Below, one piece after another: positions 6,609-16,199 of a stretch of 64,000 nt of DNA. The DNA is from Billgrantia tianxiuensis. GTDB lineage: Bacteria > Pseudomonadota > Gammaproteobacteria > Pseudomonadales > Halomonadaceae. Under the pieces are notes generated by a model that saw only the letters and a list, made by a program, of their open reading frames with translations, did not search any database and was not told where the DNA came from. The position numbers and the translations under genes are program-made. The DNA is taken from the NCBI RefSeq assembly GCF_009834345.1, contig NZ_CP035042.1:3286001-3350000 (forward strand). Direction: 5' to 3'. How positions within the stretch are numbered: the first letter of the stretch is position 1; each line of letters starts with the position of its first letter.

Positions 6609-9572
6609 ATGTCATACCGGATCGATATCGAATCACTGCGCCGTTATCAAGCCGACGGCGTGGCATCCAAGGCCATGACCGAGGGTGAGCGCCAGCGCTT
6701 CGAGCAAGCCGTCGAAGAAGCCCTCAACGCCCGCGCATCAGCAGGAGGCACCGGCGAACTCGACAGCGCAACGGAGCGGGTTTTCGTCGTAGAGGAAGGC
6801 GACAGCCTGTGGGAGATCGCCGAAGAGCTCCACGTCGATTACGACGATTTTCTCGCCCTGAACGAACGTGACGACATGCCCGACCCAGGAGAGATCGATC
6901 CAGGCGACGTCGTGTTCGTTCCGCATACCTCTCCCGAGGAGGCGGCCCAGTCGCCACGTGATACCCAAGGCGTTCCCGTTGGAGAAGACGAGTTCATCGA
7001 CGGCCTGCGCGAACGCGGCAACGATCTTGAATACGCCGACGACCCAGCCACGGTCGATTATGATGGCGAGATCGATTCCCTCTCCCAGGATGTTGAACGT
7101 TACCTGGCGGCGCTTCCGGTTGATGAACGACAGCCCTCCCTGCAACGCCTCTACGACCATAGCTGGCGCGATGCCGGTCCTGCCCAGATGGCCATCGAAC
7201 AAGCCGCGGAGAACAGCGGGCTGGCACTTCAGCCAAGCAGTCATACCGGCCCGGAAGCGGAAGCCGCAGCACGCGAGATCATTGACGAGGCCCGAGGACA
7301 GAGTGATCCGCAAGCGGCGCTCGAAACTCTCGAAGAGGGGTACGAAGGAGCTTCGTCTACGGTCCAGGTCGCCCTGGATCGCTCCAGTGGCGCCAGGGAG
7401 ATCGCCGCCGAAGCAGGCGCCGAGATCATCGACGCTGCCCGCGCCGAGGACGATCCGGCCAGTGCACTGCGTATCTTCGAGGCGGGGCGAGCCGAGGCTC
7501 CCGAACGGGTGCAGAACGCTCTCGACCGATCCAGCGACGCCCAGGCGATCATCGATGATACCGCCGCCTGGGCCGCCGAACCTCTCACTGGCGAATTGCA
7601 GGGAACGGACACCCCCGAGCGGCGCACACTCGAGATGATAGAACGCCTCGACACCCTGACCGAAGGACTGGAGCCTGAGCTCGCCAGCGAGGTAGTGGAA
7701 GCCCTGATCGACGAGATCGAGACGGCCAACCAAGGTGATCTACAGGCTTATGGCGGAGCCATGGCCGGGCCAAACGGCACCACGCTCCTGCTGGAAATCC
7801 TCGACCGTATCGCCGGGACGGATGCGGGGGATCGTGCGGCAAACCGGCTTGCGGAACAATTGCCGGTGGACATGAATACGGTGCGCAACGAGATGCACGA
7901 AGCGATCTCCTCCGGCGAGGCCATTCCCAGCCTGGCCTTGTCAATCGCCTCGCTGAAAGGCGCAGAGGATTTTCGCGACGAGCTGTTCACCGCCGTGGAG
8001 CAGTTCCGCGACCACACCATCGGCGGACAGGCCGGCGAGTACCATGAGCATCTCGATGAATTGAGCTTCCTGATCCTCAACGGTGGTGCGGCAATGACCG
8101 AGGAGCAGCTCGCAGCGGCGATCGACGATTACATCGCCTCCAATCCCGACTGGGAAACGGAATTCGAGGCGCTGCAGGAGCAGTTGGCCGGCATCGGTGC
8201 CGGGCTGCTGAAACAGATAGAACAGCTGCGGGGGCTACCGGACGAAGCGGGCGCGGACCAGCAGTCGCGTATCGAGGCCTTGCTCGAAGATGCCAATGCC
8301 CAGTTGGCCGTATCGACTGCCCTCCAGGAGAAACCCGAGCTGGTGTCGGGGGAAGCAGGCGACGCCTTGATCGAGACCTTCAACGAACTGGGTATCACCG
8401 AAGACCATCCCTTGGCGGTAAGCCTGGTCGGCGCCTACCTGCGCGAGAACGTGATCCTGCCTGCGGTCTACATCGATCCCAGCGACCCTCAGTCGCTGGA
8501 GGAGCCCCAGGCGCGGCTGGACGAGACGCTGCGCGACAATCCCCAGCTCGCCGAGCTGCTGGGCACCACGACCGGCGAACTCGATGCGCTCGCCGACACC
8601 TTCACAGCGTTGGTACCCGAATTCACCGATGACTTCGACCCGCAGCGCTACCAGATCGACGTGGCGCGCAATCTCAACAACACCCTGGACAAGACCAACG
8701 AGATCTTCCGCGACTCGCCCTACAATCGCGCCTTCCGCGCTTCCGCCCTCTCCATCGTCGGCTCGGGGCTGGCCAATGCCATCGAGACCTACGGCGACGA
8801 TCCTTCGCTGCGCAACGCCCTGCAAGTATCGATCGAAACAGCACGGGTCGGCGTCGATGGCGCCCAACTGGTCGACGCTCTGTTCACCGGCAGCGAAGGT
8901 TCCCGGGCCACGCCTGGCCTCAAGCTGAGCGGCAAATTCGTGCATCTGCTCGGTGCCTCGTTGGCCGGGGCCGATGCCCTGGCTCGCCTGAACGAGGGCG
9001 ACGTGGTCGGTGCCGGTCTCAACGCGGCGGTGGCGGGCGGGGTCGGCTATGCAGTGTTCGGCAGCTCGACACTGGCAGGTCCAATCGGCTTCGGCATTGC
9101 CACCCTGGCCACCCTGGTCCAGTTCGGTCGTGACGCTTACCTGACGGCGCAGCACAACAGTCGCTTCGAGACCCAGACCACGGCGGACTTCCTCGCCCAC
9201 GCCGGTTTCAGCGAAGAGGCCGCCCAACTGCTGATCGACCAGAGCGGCGATGGGCATAGCGTAGTGCCCCTGCTGATGCGCTATGGCGAACTTCACGGAC
9301 TCTCGCCCGAGCAGACCGTGGAGTGGATCAACACGATTCCCGAGAGTGAGAACGGAACCGCCATGCTCGCCGCACTGCGCGACAATCTGCACAACACGCT
9401 CGACGAGTTCGATGGCGATATCAGCCGGTTCGACGCCCATGCCGAAGGCTTCGAACTTGCCTCGCCTTCATTCGGAGAGTCTCGTAGCGGTTCCCTGACG
9501 CCTCGTTCTCAATTCGAACTCGACGCCATCCTGCCTCAGCTCGGCATCGAGTCGCCGCGGGAGTACGCCTAG
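6609..9572 (+). CDS. Large LysM-domain protein of unknown function
   Basis: 987 residues if started at MSYRIDIES, which has AAGGAG seven bases upstream (an in-frame ATG lies at 6576). A LysM peptidoglycan-binding domain is clear at about residues 58-106 (EGDSLWEIAEELHVDYDDF, then a VVFVP end). Residues 219-265 and 269-314 form two tandem copies of a roughly 47-residue unit containing EIID-AR and ALDRSS. The middle is acidic and mostly helical in appearance. Near residues 775-845 there is a Gly/Ala-rich hydrophobic stretch (NAAVAGGVGYAVFGSSTLAG). No signal peptide is visible. LysM indicates contact with the cell wall, and the hydrophobic tract resembles membrane-inserting parts of secreted effectors; both are inference. 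I cannot place it in a named family. It stands alone between the rpiR-type gene and a convergent reductase gene. Confidence 0.8.
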   Translation: MSYRIDIESLRRYQADGVASKAMTEGERQRFEQAVEEALNARASAGGTGELDSATERVFVVEEGDSLWEIAEELHVDYDDFLALNERDDMPDPGEIDPGDVVFVPHTSPEEAAQSPRDTQGVPVGEDEFIDGLRERGNDLEYADDPATVDYDGEIDSLSQDVERYLAALPVDERQPSLQRLYDHSWRDAGPAQMAIEQAAENSGLALQPSSHTGPEAEAAAREIIDEARGQSDPQAALETLEEGYEGASSTVQVALDRSSGAREIAAEAGAEIIDAARAEDDPASALRIFEAGRAEAPERVQNALDRSSDAQAIIDDTAAWAAEPLTGELQGTDTPERRTLEMIERLDTLTEGLEPELASEVVEALIDEIETANQGDLQAYGGAMAGPNGTTLLLEILDRIAGTDAGDRAANRLAEQLPVDMNTVRNEMHEAISSGEAIPSLALSIASLKGAEDFRDELFTAVEQFRDHTIGGQAGEYHEHLDELSFLILNGGAAMTEEQLAAAIDDYIASNPDWETEFEALQEQLAGIGAGLLKQIEQLRGLPDEAGADQQSRIEALLEDANAQLAVSTALQEKPELVSGEAGDALIETFNELGITEDHPLAVSLVGAYLRENVILPAVYIDPSDPQSLEEPQARLDETLRDNPQLAELLGTTTGELDALADTFTALVPEFTDDFDPQRYQIDVARNLNNTLDKTNEIFRDSPYNRAFRASALSIVGSGLANAIETYGDDPSLRNALQVSIETARVGVDGAQLVDALFTGSEGSRATPGLKLSGKFVHLLGASLAGADALARLNEGDVVGAGLNAAVAGGVGYAVFGSSTLAGPIGFGIATLATLVQFGRDAYLTAQHNSRFETQTTADFLAHAGFSEEAAQLLIDQSGDGHSVVPLLMRYGELHGLSPEQTVEWINTIPESENGTAMLAALRDNLHNTLDEFDGDISRFDAHAEGFELASPSFGESRSGSLTPRSQFELDAILPQLGIESPREYA

Positions 9573-9593
9573 CACTGCCGAGGGTCACAAGCG

Positions 9594-9630
9594 AAAACGA
9601 CGACGCCCGCCTCGAGGAGACGGGCGTCGT
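9594..9630 (-). terminator. Rho-independent terminator of the quinone reductase gene
   Basis: ACGACGCCCG (9600-9609) pairs with CGGGCGTCGT (9621-9630). On the minus strand the stem is followed by CGTTTTCGC. It lies between two convergent genes and probably serves the minus-strand one. Confidence 0.65.
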
Positions 9631-9642
9631 GTCGGTGCGGCT

Positions 9643-10620
9643 TCAGGGCAACAGTATGGTCGAGCCGGTGGTCTGGCGGCCGGCCAGCGCATCCTGGGCC
9701 TTGCCGGCATCGGCCAGGGCGAAGCGCTGGCCGATGTCGACCTTGACCTTGCCGCTGCCCAGCATGTCGAACAGGTCGCGGCACATCATTTCCAGCCGTT
9801 CGCGGGTGTCGGCATAGCCGTTGAGACTGGGGCGGGTCACGAACAGCGAGCCCTTCTGGTTGAGGATGCCAAGATTGACCCCTTCGACCGGCCCCGAAGC
9901 GTTGCCGAAGCTGACCATCAGCGAACGCGGCTTGAGACAATCCAGCGAAGTGATCCAGGTATCCTTGCCCACCGAGTCGTAAACCACGTCGCACATCTCG
10001 CCATTGGTGAGCTCACGCACCCGCTCGACCACGTCTTCGCGGGTGTAGTCGATGGTTTCCCAGGCGCCGTTCGCCTTGGCCAGCTTCGCCTTTTCTTCCG
10101 AGCTGACGGTCCCGATCAGCTTGACGCCCAGAGCACGGGCCCACTGGCAGGCGATGGAGCCCACCCCACCGGCCGCGGCATGCCACAGGATCGTCTCGCC
10201 ACCCTTGAGCGGAGCGGTCTGGCGCAGCAGGTACTGCACGGTCAGCCCCTTGAGCATGCTGGCAGCAGCTGTCTCCGCGTCGACACTGTTGGGCAGTACC
10301 ACCACCTTCTCCGCAGGCAGCACGTGATATTCGGCGTAGGCACCGAGCGGGCCTTGGGCATAGGCGACCCGGTCGCCCTCCTTGAGGTGGCTGACACCCT
10401 CGCCCACGGCGTCGACCACCCCGGCGCCCTCGGTACCGAGACCGGACGGAAGCCCAGGGGCCGGATAAAGCCCGGTACGGAAATAGATGTCGATGAAATT
10501 GAGGCCAATCGCCTCGTTGCGGACACGAACCTCGCCAGAGGCAGGATCGGCCGGCGTCACGTCGACGAGTTCAAGAACCTCGGAACCGCCGGTACGAGCA
10601 AACTGGATTCGCTTGGCCAT
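9643..10620 (-). CDS. qor: NADPH:quinone oxidoreductase (zinc-independent MDR family)
   Basis: 325 residues, the usual length. It has the QOR features: N-terminal GLNFIDIYFRTGLYP, the glycine-rich NADPH site (HAAAGGVGSIACQWARALG) and no zinc-ligand cysteines. Family role: one- or two-electron reduction of quinones in the cytosol using NADPH. The GNAT-like gene lies 91 bases upstream on the same strand. Confidence 0.92.
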   Translation of the reverse strand: MAKRIQFARTGGSEVLELVDVTPADPASGEVRVRNEAIGLNFIDIYFRTGLYPAPGLPSGLGTEGAGVVDAVGEGVSHLKEGDRVAYAQGPLGAYAEYHVLPAEKVVVLPNSVDAETAAASMLKGLTVQYLLRQTAPLKGGETILWHAAAGGVGSIACQWARALGVKLIGTVSSEEKAKLAKANGAWETIDYTREDVVERVRELTNGEMCDVVYDSVGKDTWITSLDCLKPRSLMVSFGNASGPVEGVNLGILNQKGSLFVTRPSLNGYADTRERLEMMCRDLFDMLGSGKVKVDIGQRFALADAGKAQDALAGRQTTGSTILLP

Positions 10621-10711
10621 GTCACTTTCCTTCGTTCGCTAACTGAGTGTGCTTCATCCAACCTTCCCCGCTCCACCCGGTCAAGCCCTCTCCTCATCGA
10701 ACGGGCGGCAC

Positions 10712-11272
10712 TCAGCCGGGAAACGCCGCCAGCCGTTCGACGAAGCGGCCCTTCTCCTGCTCGAAAAAGTGCGGATCGTGCTTGAAACGACGCAGCACGG
10801 CATCGTCATCGAAGCTCAGCGCCGGCTCCAGTTCACTCACGCCTCGAGCCGGATGGTGAGAAGAGAGCCCAACGCGTCGACCGCCGGGGATCGCAAACCA
10901 GCGCTCGATACCGCAACGGCGGAAGAACGCCTCTTCGTCCTGATCCGCTGCGTCGACCCGAAGAGGGGCTTTCTGGGCCAGCTCGCGAATCAGCCGTCGC
11001 AGGCTCTCACGGTCGCCGCCAGGCGAAGCATGCAACCACAAGGTCATGCCCGCACCCGACGCATCGAGCGTCAATAGGGCCAATGCTCCGGGCCTGCCCT
11101 GGTCGTCCACCAGCGCCCACAAACGCGCGGCCTCATGAGCGAAGAGCAACTGTCGCGTGCCGGTGAACGTGACCAACGGCGATAGCCCCGCTTCCCTTCC
11201 ATAAATATCGGCGCACAGGCGTGCGAGCCAAGCATCGCGCTGCTCGTCACACTCGGGGGTCATCACCTTCAT
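10712..11272 (-). CDS. GNAT-like acetyltransferase, putative
   Basis: 186 residues from MKVMTPECDEQRDAWLARL; a second Met at 11263 is possible. The frame is open upstream to 11881, but that part overlaps the opposite-strand phosphodiesterase gene and is not credible. A beta-strand/turn pattern (ALVDDQGRPGALALLTLD), a helix with RRLIRELAQ and the C-terminal FFRRCGIERWFAIPGG look like the GNAT fold, but the acetyl-CoA-binding R/Q-x-x-G-x-G/A loop is not clear. Function unknown. Confidence 0.55.
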   Translation of the reverse strand: MKVMTPECDEQRDAWLARLCADIYGREAGLSPLVTFTGTRQLLFAHEAARLWALVDDQGRPGALALLTLDASGAGMTLWLHASPGGDRESLRRLIRELAQKAPLRVDAADQDEEAFFRRCGIERWFAIPGGRRVGLSSHHPARGVSELEPALSFDDDAVLRRFKHDPHFFEQEKGRFVERLAAFPG

Positions 11273-11407
11273 GCCTTGCCTCGTTGCATCGTCAAAGGCT
11301 GCAAGCCTAGCATAGTCGCGGTCGATTCCATGCGCGTCACACGCTCGAGTCGCCATTCCGTCACCCTCATCGTTTAGCCTGCCACGACCTTCATGCGGAG
11401 CCCCGAC

Positions 11408-12180
11408 ATGCCAAAGCACCCCGATATCGCCTTGCCCCGCTTGATCGCTCATCGCGGGCTCTCCGCCCATGCTCCGGAAAATACCCTCATTGCGGTGAGA
11501 GCCGCCCATGAAGCCGGCTTTCAGTGGGTAGAGCTCGACGTACAACTGCTCGGCGATGGCACTCCGGTGATCTGGCACGACGCTACGCTCAAGCGCTGTT
11601 CCGACGGCCATGGCCGGCTGGCCACGCTGGATCTCGCCGCGGTGCGCAAGCTCGATGTCGGCGGCTGGTTCGGCGACGGTTTCCGCGGCGAGCACATGGC
11701 CACCTTGAGCGACATGCTCGAACTGCTGGTGGAACTGGACATGGGCGTCAACATGGAGCTCAAGGTCACTAGCCGGCGCAGTGGCACCGAGCTGGCCGAA
11801 GTGGTCGTGCCTCGCCTGCTCAAGGCCTTGCCGCCGGAGCGGCTGATTCTCTCCTCTTTCGATCAGCCCGCCCTGCATCATGCGCGCTCGCTGGCCGACG
11901 CCTCGCTGCTGCCCATCGGTGTGTTGACCGAGAGCGTGCCGGAAAAGTGGCGCTCACGCTGCGAGGCGCTCGATGCCTACAGCATTCATACCGACTGGAC
12001 CCGGCTCACCGCGCGCCGCGCTCGTGAGATCAAGGATGCTGGCTACCGGTTGCTGTGCTACACGCCCAACGATCCGGCCGCCTTCGCCAACCGCTGGTCG
12101 TGGGGGTGGACAGCGCCATCAGCGACGACCCGGCCCTATTCGTCGACATCGCCCCGCCGCCCGCCATTACCCCGGCCTGA
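11408..12180 (+). CDS. ugpQ: Glycerophosphodiester phosphodiesterase, frame broken near the 3' end
   Basis: The GDPD family pattern is clear: RLIAHRGLSAHAPENT with the catalytic His-Arg and Glu, then VELDVQLLGDGTPVIWHD with Glu/Asp and His of the active site. The enzyme splits glycerophosphodiesters into glycerol-3-phosphate and an alcohol. The frame breaks in the G run 12102-12106; one added G gives NRWSWGVDSAISDDPALF, the normal C-terminal metal-site region, ending at 12180. Read as given, the frame runs to 12556 across the opposite-strand glutaminase gene. The start at 11408 has GGAG eight bases upstream; 11393 is an alternative. Confidence 0.85.
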
Positions 12181-12195
12181 GCGCCGGCAGACGAC

Positions 12196-13134
12196 TCACT
12201 CAGCAAACACGCCCAGCCGCCGGCGGCACGACAGCGCCTTGAGCAGGCGCAGCCCTGCAACGCTGTTGCCGTGCTCGTTCAGTGCTGGGCCGATACAGCC
12301 GACACCCAGTCGGCCAGGAGCCACGGCCAGGATGGCGCCGGATATTCCACTCTTCGAGGGCATGCCCACTTCCACGGCGTACCTGCCCGACTGGTCATAC
12401 ATGCCGGTGGTCAGCATCAGGGTGAGCACGATACGCACCGTTTCTTCGCTGATCCGCCTCTCGCCACTCTCGGGGTCCTTACCGCCATTGGCGAGTACCG
12501 CGGCGATCCGGGCCAGGTCCCGGCAATTCATCTCGATGGAGGTCTGCTTGAGATAGGGCACCAGCAGGTCCTCTTCGCTGCCTTGCACCACGTCGTGGTT
12601 GCGCATGTAGTAGAACAGCGCCCGGTTGAGATCCTTGTCCTCGGCCTCGAACATCTCGCGGTTGTAGTCCAGCCCGGGGTTGCCACAGAGGCGGCGAAAG
12701 AAATCCAGCAAACGGCCGAACCGCTCCTCGCCGTCGCGAGCGCGGACCATGGCGGTCGCCACGATGGCACCGGCATTGATCATGGGGTTGGCAGGAACGC
12801 CCAGCTCTCCTTCTTCCAGGGTCGCGATGGAGTGATAAGGGTCGCCGGAGGGTTCCATGCCAACCCTCTCGAACAATGCCTCGGCCCCCACGTCCTCCAG
12901 GGCCAGGGCGAGCACCACCGCCTTGGAGACACTCTCCAGGGGAAACGGCCGTTCGGCATCGCCTGCCTGAGCCAGTTGTCCTTCCGCCCCCACGATGGCA
13001 ATGCCGACCCTCTCTTTACCCGACTCGCCGATTCGCTCCGTGAAGGGGGTCATCCCGCTCTCGTGATGGACACGACATTCACACTCCACCACCTCTTCGA
13101 GGTCCGCCGTCATCGCTCCGTCGATACGCTCCAT
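12196..13134 (-). CDS. glsA: Glutaminase
   Basis: 312 residues, the family length. The beta-lactamase-like fold motif with the catalytic Ser and Lys is seen in PLESVSKAV, followed by NPMINAGAI, FEAEDKDLNRALFYYM and the C-terminal SKSGISGAI. It hydrolyses L-glutamine to glutamate and ammonia in the cytosol. AGGGAGG lies just before the start. The gene is convergent with the phosphodiesterase (15-base gap) and divergent from pncC-nadE. Confidence 0.93.
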   Translation of the reverse strand: MERIDGAMTADLEEVVECECRVHHESGMTPFTERIGESGKERVGIAIVGAEGQLAQAGDAERPFPLESVSKAVVLALALEDVGAEALFERVGMEPSGDPYHSIATLEEGELGVPANPMINAGAIVATAMVRARDGEERFGRLLDFFRRLCGNPGLDYNREMFEAEDKDLNRALFYYMRNHDVVQGSEEDLLVPYLKQTSIEMNCRDLARIAAVLANGGKDPESGERRISEETVRIVLTLMLTTGMYDQSGRYAVEVGMPSKSGISGAILAVAPGRLGVGCIGPALNEHGNSVAGLRLLKALSCRRRLGVFAE

Positions 13135-13313
13135 CCATGCCTCCCTTCGCTATCCTGAACGGCTCGGGGTACCTATCGAGCATAGCCATTCGAACATAGC
13201 CATCACGCAACAATGGCTAAACTGACCTAGGGTATGGGGGCAAATTGTCACTGCCTTGGCCTTTCAGGCTAGCCGCCCCCCAGGAGGAGAGGCAATTTTC
13301 GGGAGAAGAAGCA
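13135..13313. promoter_or_regulatory. Divergent control region of glsA and pncC-nadE with repeated CATAGCCAT
   Basis: CATAGCCAT occurs twice in direct orientation (13181-13189 and 13195-13203), and ATGGCTA (about 13213-13219) is the partial inverse. Repeated half-sites of this kind often bind a regulator; which one cannot be told. No strong sigma70 promoter is obvious. Confidence 0.3.
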
Positions 13314-14664
13314 ATGGAACTGCTCGATAGAATCGCAGACTATCTAATCGACAACGAATTGAAGCTTGCCACCGCCGAGTCCTGTACCGCTGGGCTGATC
13401 GTGTCCGAGCTGGCCCGGGTGCCTGGCAGCGGCCAGAGCATCGACTGCGGCCTTGGCGTCTATTCGCCACAATCGAAGTATCGTTACCTCGGGGTCAGCT
13501 TCGACACCATCGATCGATATGGACTGACCAGCGAGGCCGTGGCCTGCGAAATGGCCAGTGGAGCACTGAACAACAACGATGCCGACGTGGCCCTGGCCAA
13601 CACCGGCATCGCCGGTCCCAACCCCGGCGACGACGACACCCCATCGGCACGGTCTGCTTCGCCTGGGCCTTCCGCGAGAATGGCCGGCACCACCATTTCA
13701 GCGAAACCCGCCGCTTCGACGGCACGCGTAATGAAGTGCGCCTGGCCGCGGCCCACTACGCGCTGGAACGACTGCCTTACTATCACCGGCTATGCACCGA
13801 CGCCGAATCGATAAGGGGCGAAGAAGAGCGCCGTTCACGCCAGGCCGAGCAGAGATCTATCGGCGTGCAGCTGCGGTCCAGAACGAACGTCGACGCCCGG
13901 CATGAGCTCGAGCGACGCCGCGACTTTCTCTGCAAGGTCATGCGGGAGAGTGGACAGCACACCCTGGTGCTGGGCATCAGCGGCGGTGTCGACTCCACCG
14001 TCGCGGGGCGCCTGGCGCAGCTCGCCGTGGAGCAGCTGCGCGAGGAAGGTGAACAGGCCAGGTTCGTCGCCATGCGGCTGCCTTACGGCGTGCAACAGGA
14101 TGCCGAGGACGCCGAGCGGGCGCTGGCCTTCATCCAGCCCGACGAAGTGCTGGAAGTGAACATCCAGGCCGGCAGCGATGCCCTGCTGGAAGCACTGGAG
14201 AGCGGCGGGTTGGCATTCACGGATGCCCATCAGCGCGATTTCGTGCTGGGCAACATCAAGGCGCGCCAGCGCATGGTGGCCCAGTACGCCGTGGCCGGCG
14301 CGCGCGGCGGACTGGTCATCGGCACCGACCAGGCCGCCGAGGCACTGATGGGCTTCTTCACCAAGTATGGTGACGGCGCCTGCGATGTCGCCCCCTCACC
14401 GGCCTGACCAAGCGCCAAGTGCGCCTGCTGGGCCAGCAGCTCGGCGCCCCCGAAACGCTGGTGAACAAGGCGCCTACCGCCGACCTCGAGTCGCTGGCAC
14501 CGCAGAAGCTCGACGAGGTGGCCCTCGGCGTCAGCTACGACGAGATCGACGCCTTCCTGGAAAACCGGGACGTCTCCCGCCCCGCCTTCGATACCATCGT
14601 GATCACCTACCGGCGCACCGAGCACAAGCGCCAATTGCCGCTCACGCCGGACACCGCGAGCTGA
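13314..14664 (+). CDS. PncC-type NMN amidohydrolase joined to NH3-dependent NAD synthetase, two frame breaks
   Basis: First part (from [11 protein letters not shown]): the CinA C-terminal/PncC domain, with [11 protein letters not shown] and [10 protein letters not shown]. Second part: NadE, with the P-loop [36 protein letters not shown] and KAPTADLE. The frame breaks at the C run 13639-13642 and again at 14391-14395; one extra C at each place restores [10 protein letters not shown] and [12 protein letters not shown]. After repair the two enzymes form a single frame of about 450 residues. No ATG, GTG or TTG lies between the PncC end and the start of NadE similarity, except a GTG at about 13867 inside that similarity. 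Roles: deamidation of NMN to nicotinate mononucleotide, and amidation of deamido-NAD to NAD. The start at 13314 has GGGAGAAG upstream. Confidence 0.75.
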
Positions 14665-14672
14665 CGACGAGG

Positions 14673-14702
14673 CGCGGGCCGACACCGGCATGTCGGCCCG
14701 CG
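14673..14702. terminator. Bidirectional hairpin between nadE and cobQ
   Basis: CGCGGGCCGACA (14673-14684) and TGTCGGCCCGCG (14691-14702) form a 12-base-pair stem between the convergent ends of two genes. There is no strong T-run, so termination on either strand is inferred from strength and position. Confidence 0.55.
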
Positions 14703-14733
14703 CGGCAGCCGACCGCTCCGCTCACGTTCACGC

Positions 14734-16199
14734 TCACACCCCAGCAGGCACTCGATGGCGGCCATGTCCAGGTTCGCTTCCAGGCAGTCGGCCAGTCGAT
14801 CGAGTTCCTGCTGGCGATGGTCCTGATAGTCCACCGCGCTTCCCTGCGCCTCGAGCCCGCAACGGGCAAGCAGCGCCGTGCACGCCTCGGGCCGGTCGAA
14901 CAGCCCGTGCAGGTAGGTGCCCATGACCTGGCCATCTGCGCTTTCGGCACCGTCCGGCCGGCCTTGCAGCTCTAGTAGCGGCCGCGCCAGGGCAGACCCC
15001 TCGCTCACCCCGTTGTGGATCTCGTAGCCGGCGATCGGCACCCCTTCGCGAAGCAAGCGCCCACTCACGTTGCGCAGCTGCTTGCCCGCTACCATGCGCG
15101 TCTCGAACTCGAGCAGTCCGAGCCCGGGGGTCGAGCCCGCCGGCCCCTCCAGCCCCTCCGGGTCGTGCACCGCCCGGCCCAGCATCTGCAGGCCGCCGCA
15201 GATACCGAGCACCCGGCCGCCGTAGCGCAGATGGCGCTGTATCGCTTCTTCCCAGCCCTGGGCGCGCAGCCATTCGAGATCGCTACGGGTACTCTTGCTG
15301 CCGGGCAGGACGATCAGATCCGCCGGCGGGATCTCCCGGCCTGGCCCTATCTGGTTAGGCCCGACGAAGGTCAAGTCGACCTGCGGATGCAGGCGCAGCG
15401 GGTCGAAGTCGTTGTGGTTGCTGATGCGCGGCAGCGCCGGTACCACAACCTTGAGCGTGGCCCCCGGCCCCACCCGCCCGCTGCGGCCGATGCTGTCCTC
15501 GGCATCGAGCAGCAGGCCCTGCAGATAGGGCAGCGTGCCGAATACCGGCTTGCCGGTGCGCTCGGTGAGCCAGTCGAGCCCCGGTTCGAGCAGAGCGATG
15601 TCGCCGCGAAAGCGGTTGACGATGAAGCCACGGGTACGTGAGCGCTCGCTCACGCTGAGCAGCTCTAGGGTGCCGACCAGCTGGGCGAAGACACCGCCGC
15701 GGTCGATATCGCCGACCAGCACCACCGGGCAGTCGACCATCTCGGCGAAGCCCATGTTGGCGATGTCGTTGGCGCGCAGGTTGATCTCGGCCGGGCTGCC
15801 CGCCCCCTCGGCGACGATCACGTCGAAGCGCGACGACAACGCCTGCCACGCCGCCAGCACGCTCTCCCGCGCGGTGCGCTTGTAGGCGTGGTAATCCAGC
15901 GCGTCCATGTGGCCGTGGACCCGCCCGCGCAGGATCACCTGGGCGCCGCGGTCGCTCTCGGGCTTGAGCAGCACCGGGTTCATGTCGCTATGCGGCTCGA
16001 CGCCTGCCGCCAGCGCCTGCAGCGCCGTGGAGCGGCCGATCTCGCCGCCATCCACTGTCACCGCGCTGTTGAGCGCCATGTTCTGCGGCTTGAACGGCGC
16101 CACCGATACCCCGCGCCGCGCCAGCACCCGGCACAACCCGGCCACCACCGTGCTCTTGCCGGCATCCGAAGTGGTGCCCTGGATCATTAGGGTTGGCAT
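14734..16199 (-). CDS. cobQ: Cobyric acid synthase
   Basis: About 488 residues. An N-terminal P-loop amidotransferase-type domain ([11 protein letters not shown]) is followed by the glutaminase domain with its nucleophile in [10 protein letters not shown] and the His in GTYLHGLF. It amidates four side chains of adenosylcobyrinic a,c-diamide. As given, the frame continues to 14607 with an unrelated tail that would overlap nadE. One added base in the C run 14739-14742 ends the protein at ECLLGV with a stop at 14734-14736, which I prefer. It overlaps the end of bluB by 13 bases. Confidence 0.92.

Noticed and set aside
14607..14733. CobQ tail rich in Arg and Cys overlapping nadE
   Set aside because: It is unlike any CobQ end and vanishes when the CCCC run at 14739-14742 is given one more base.
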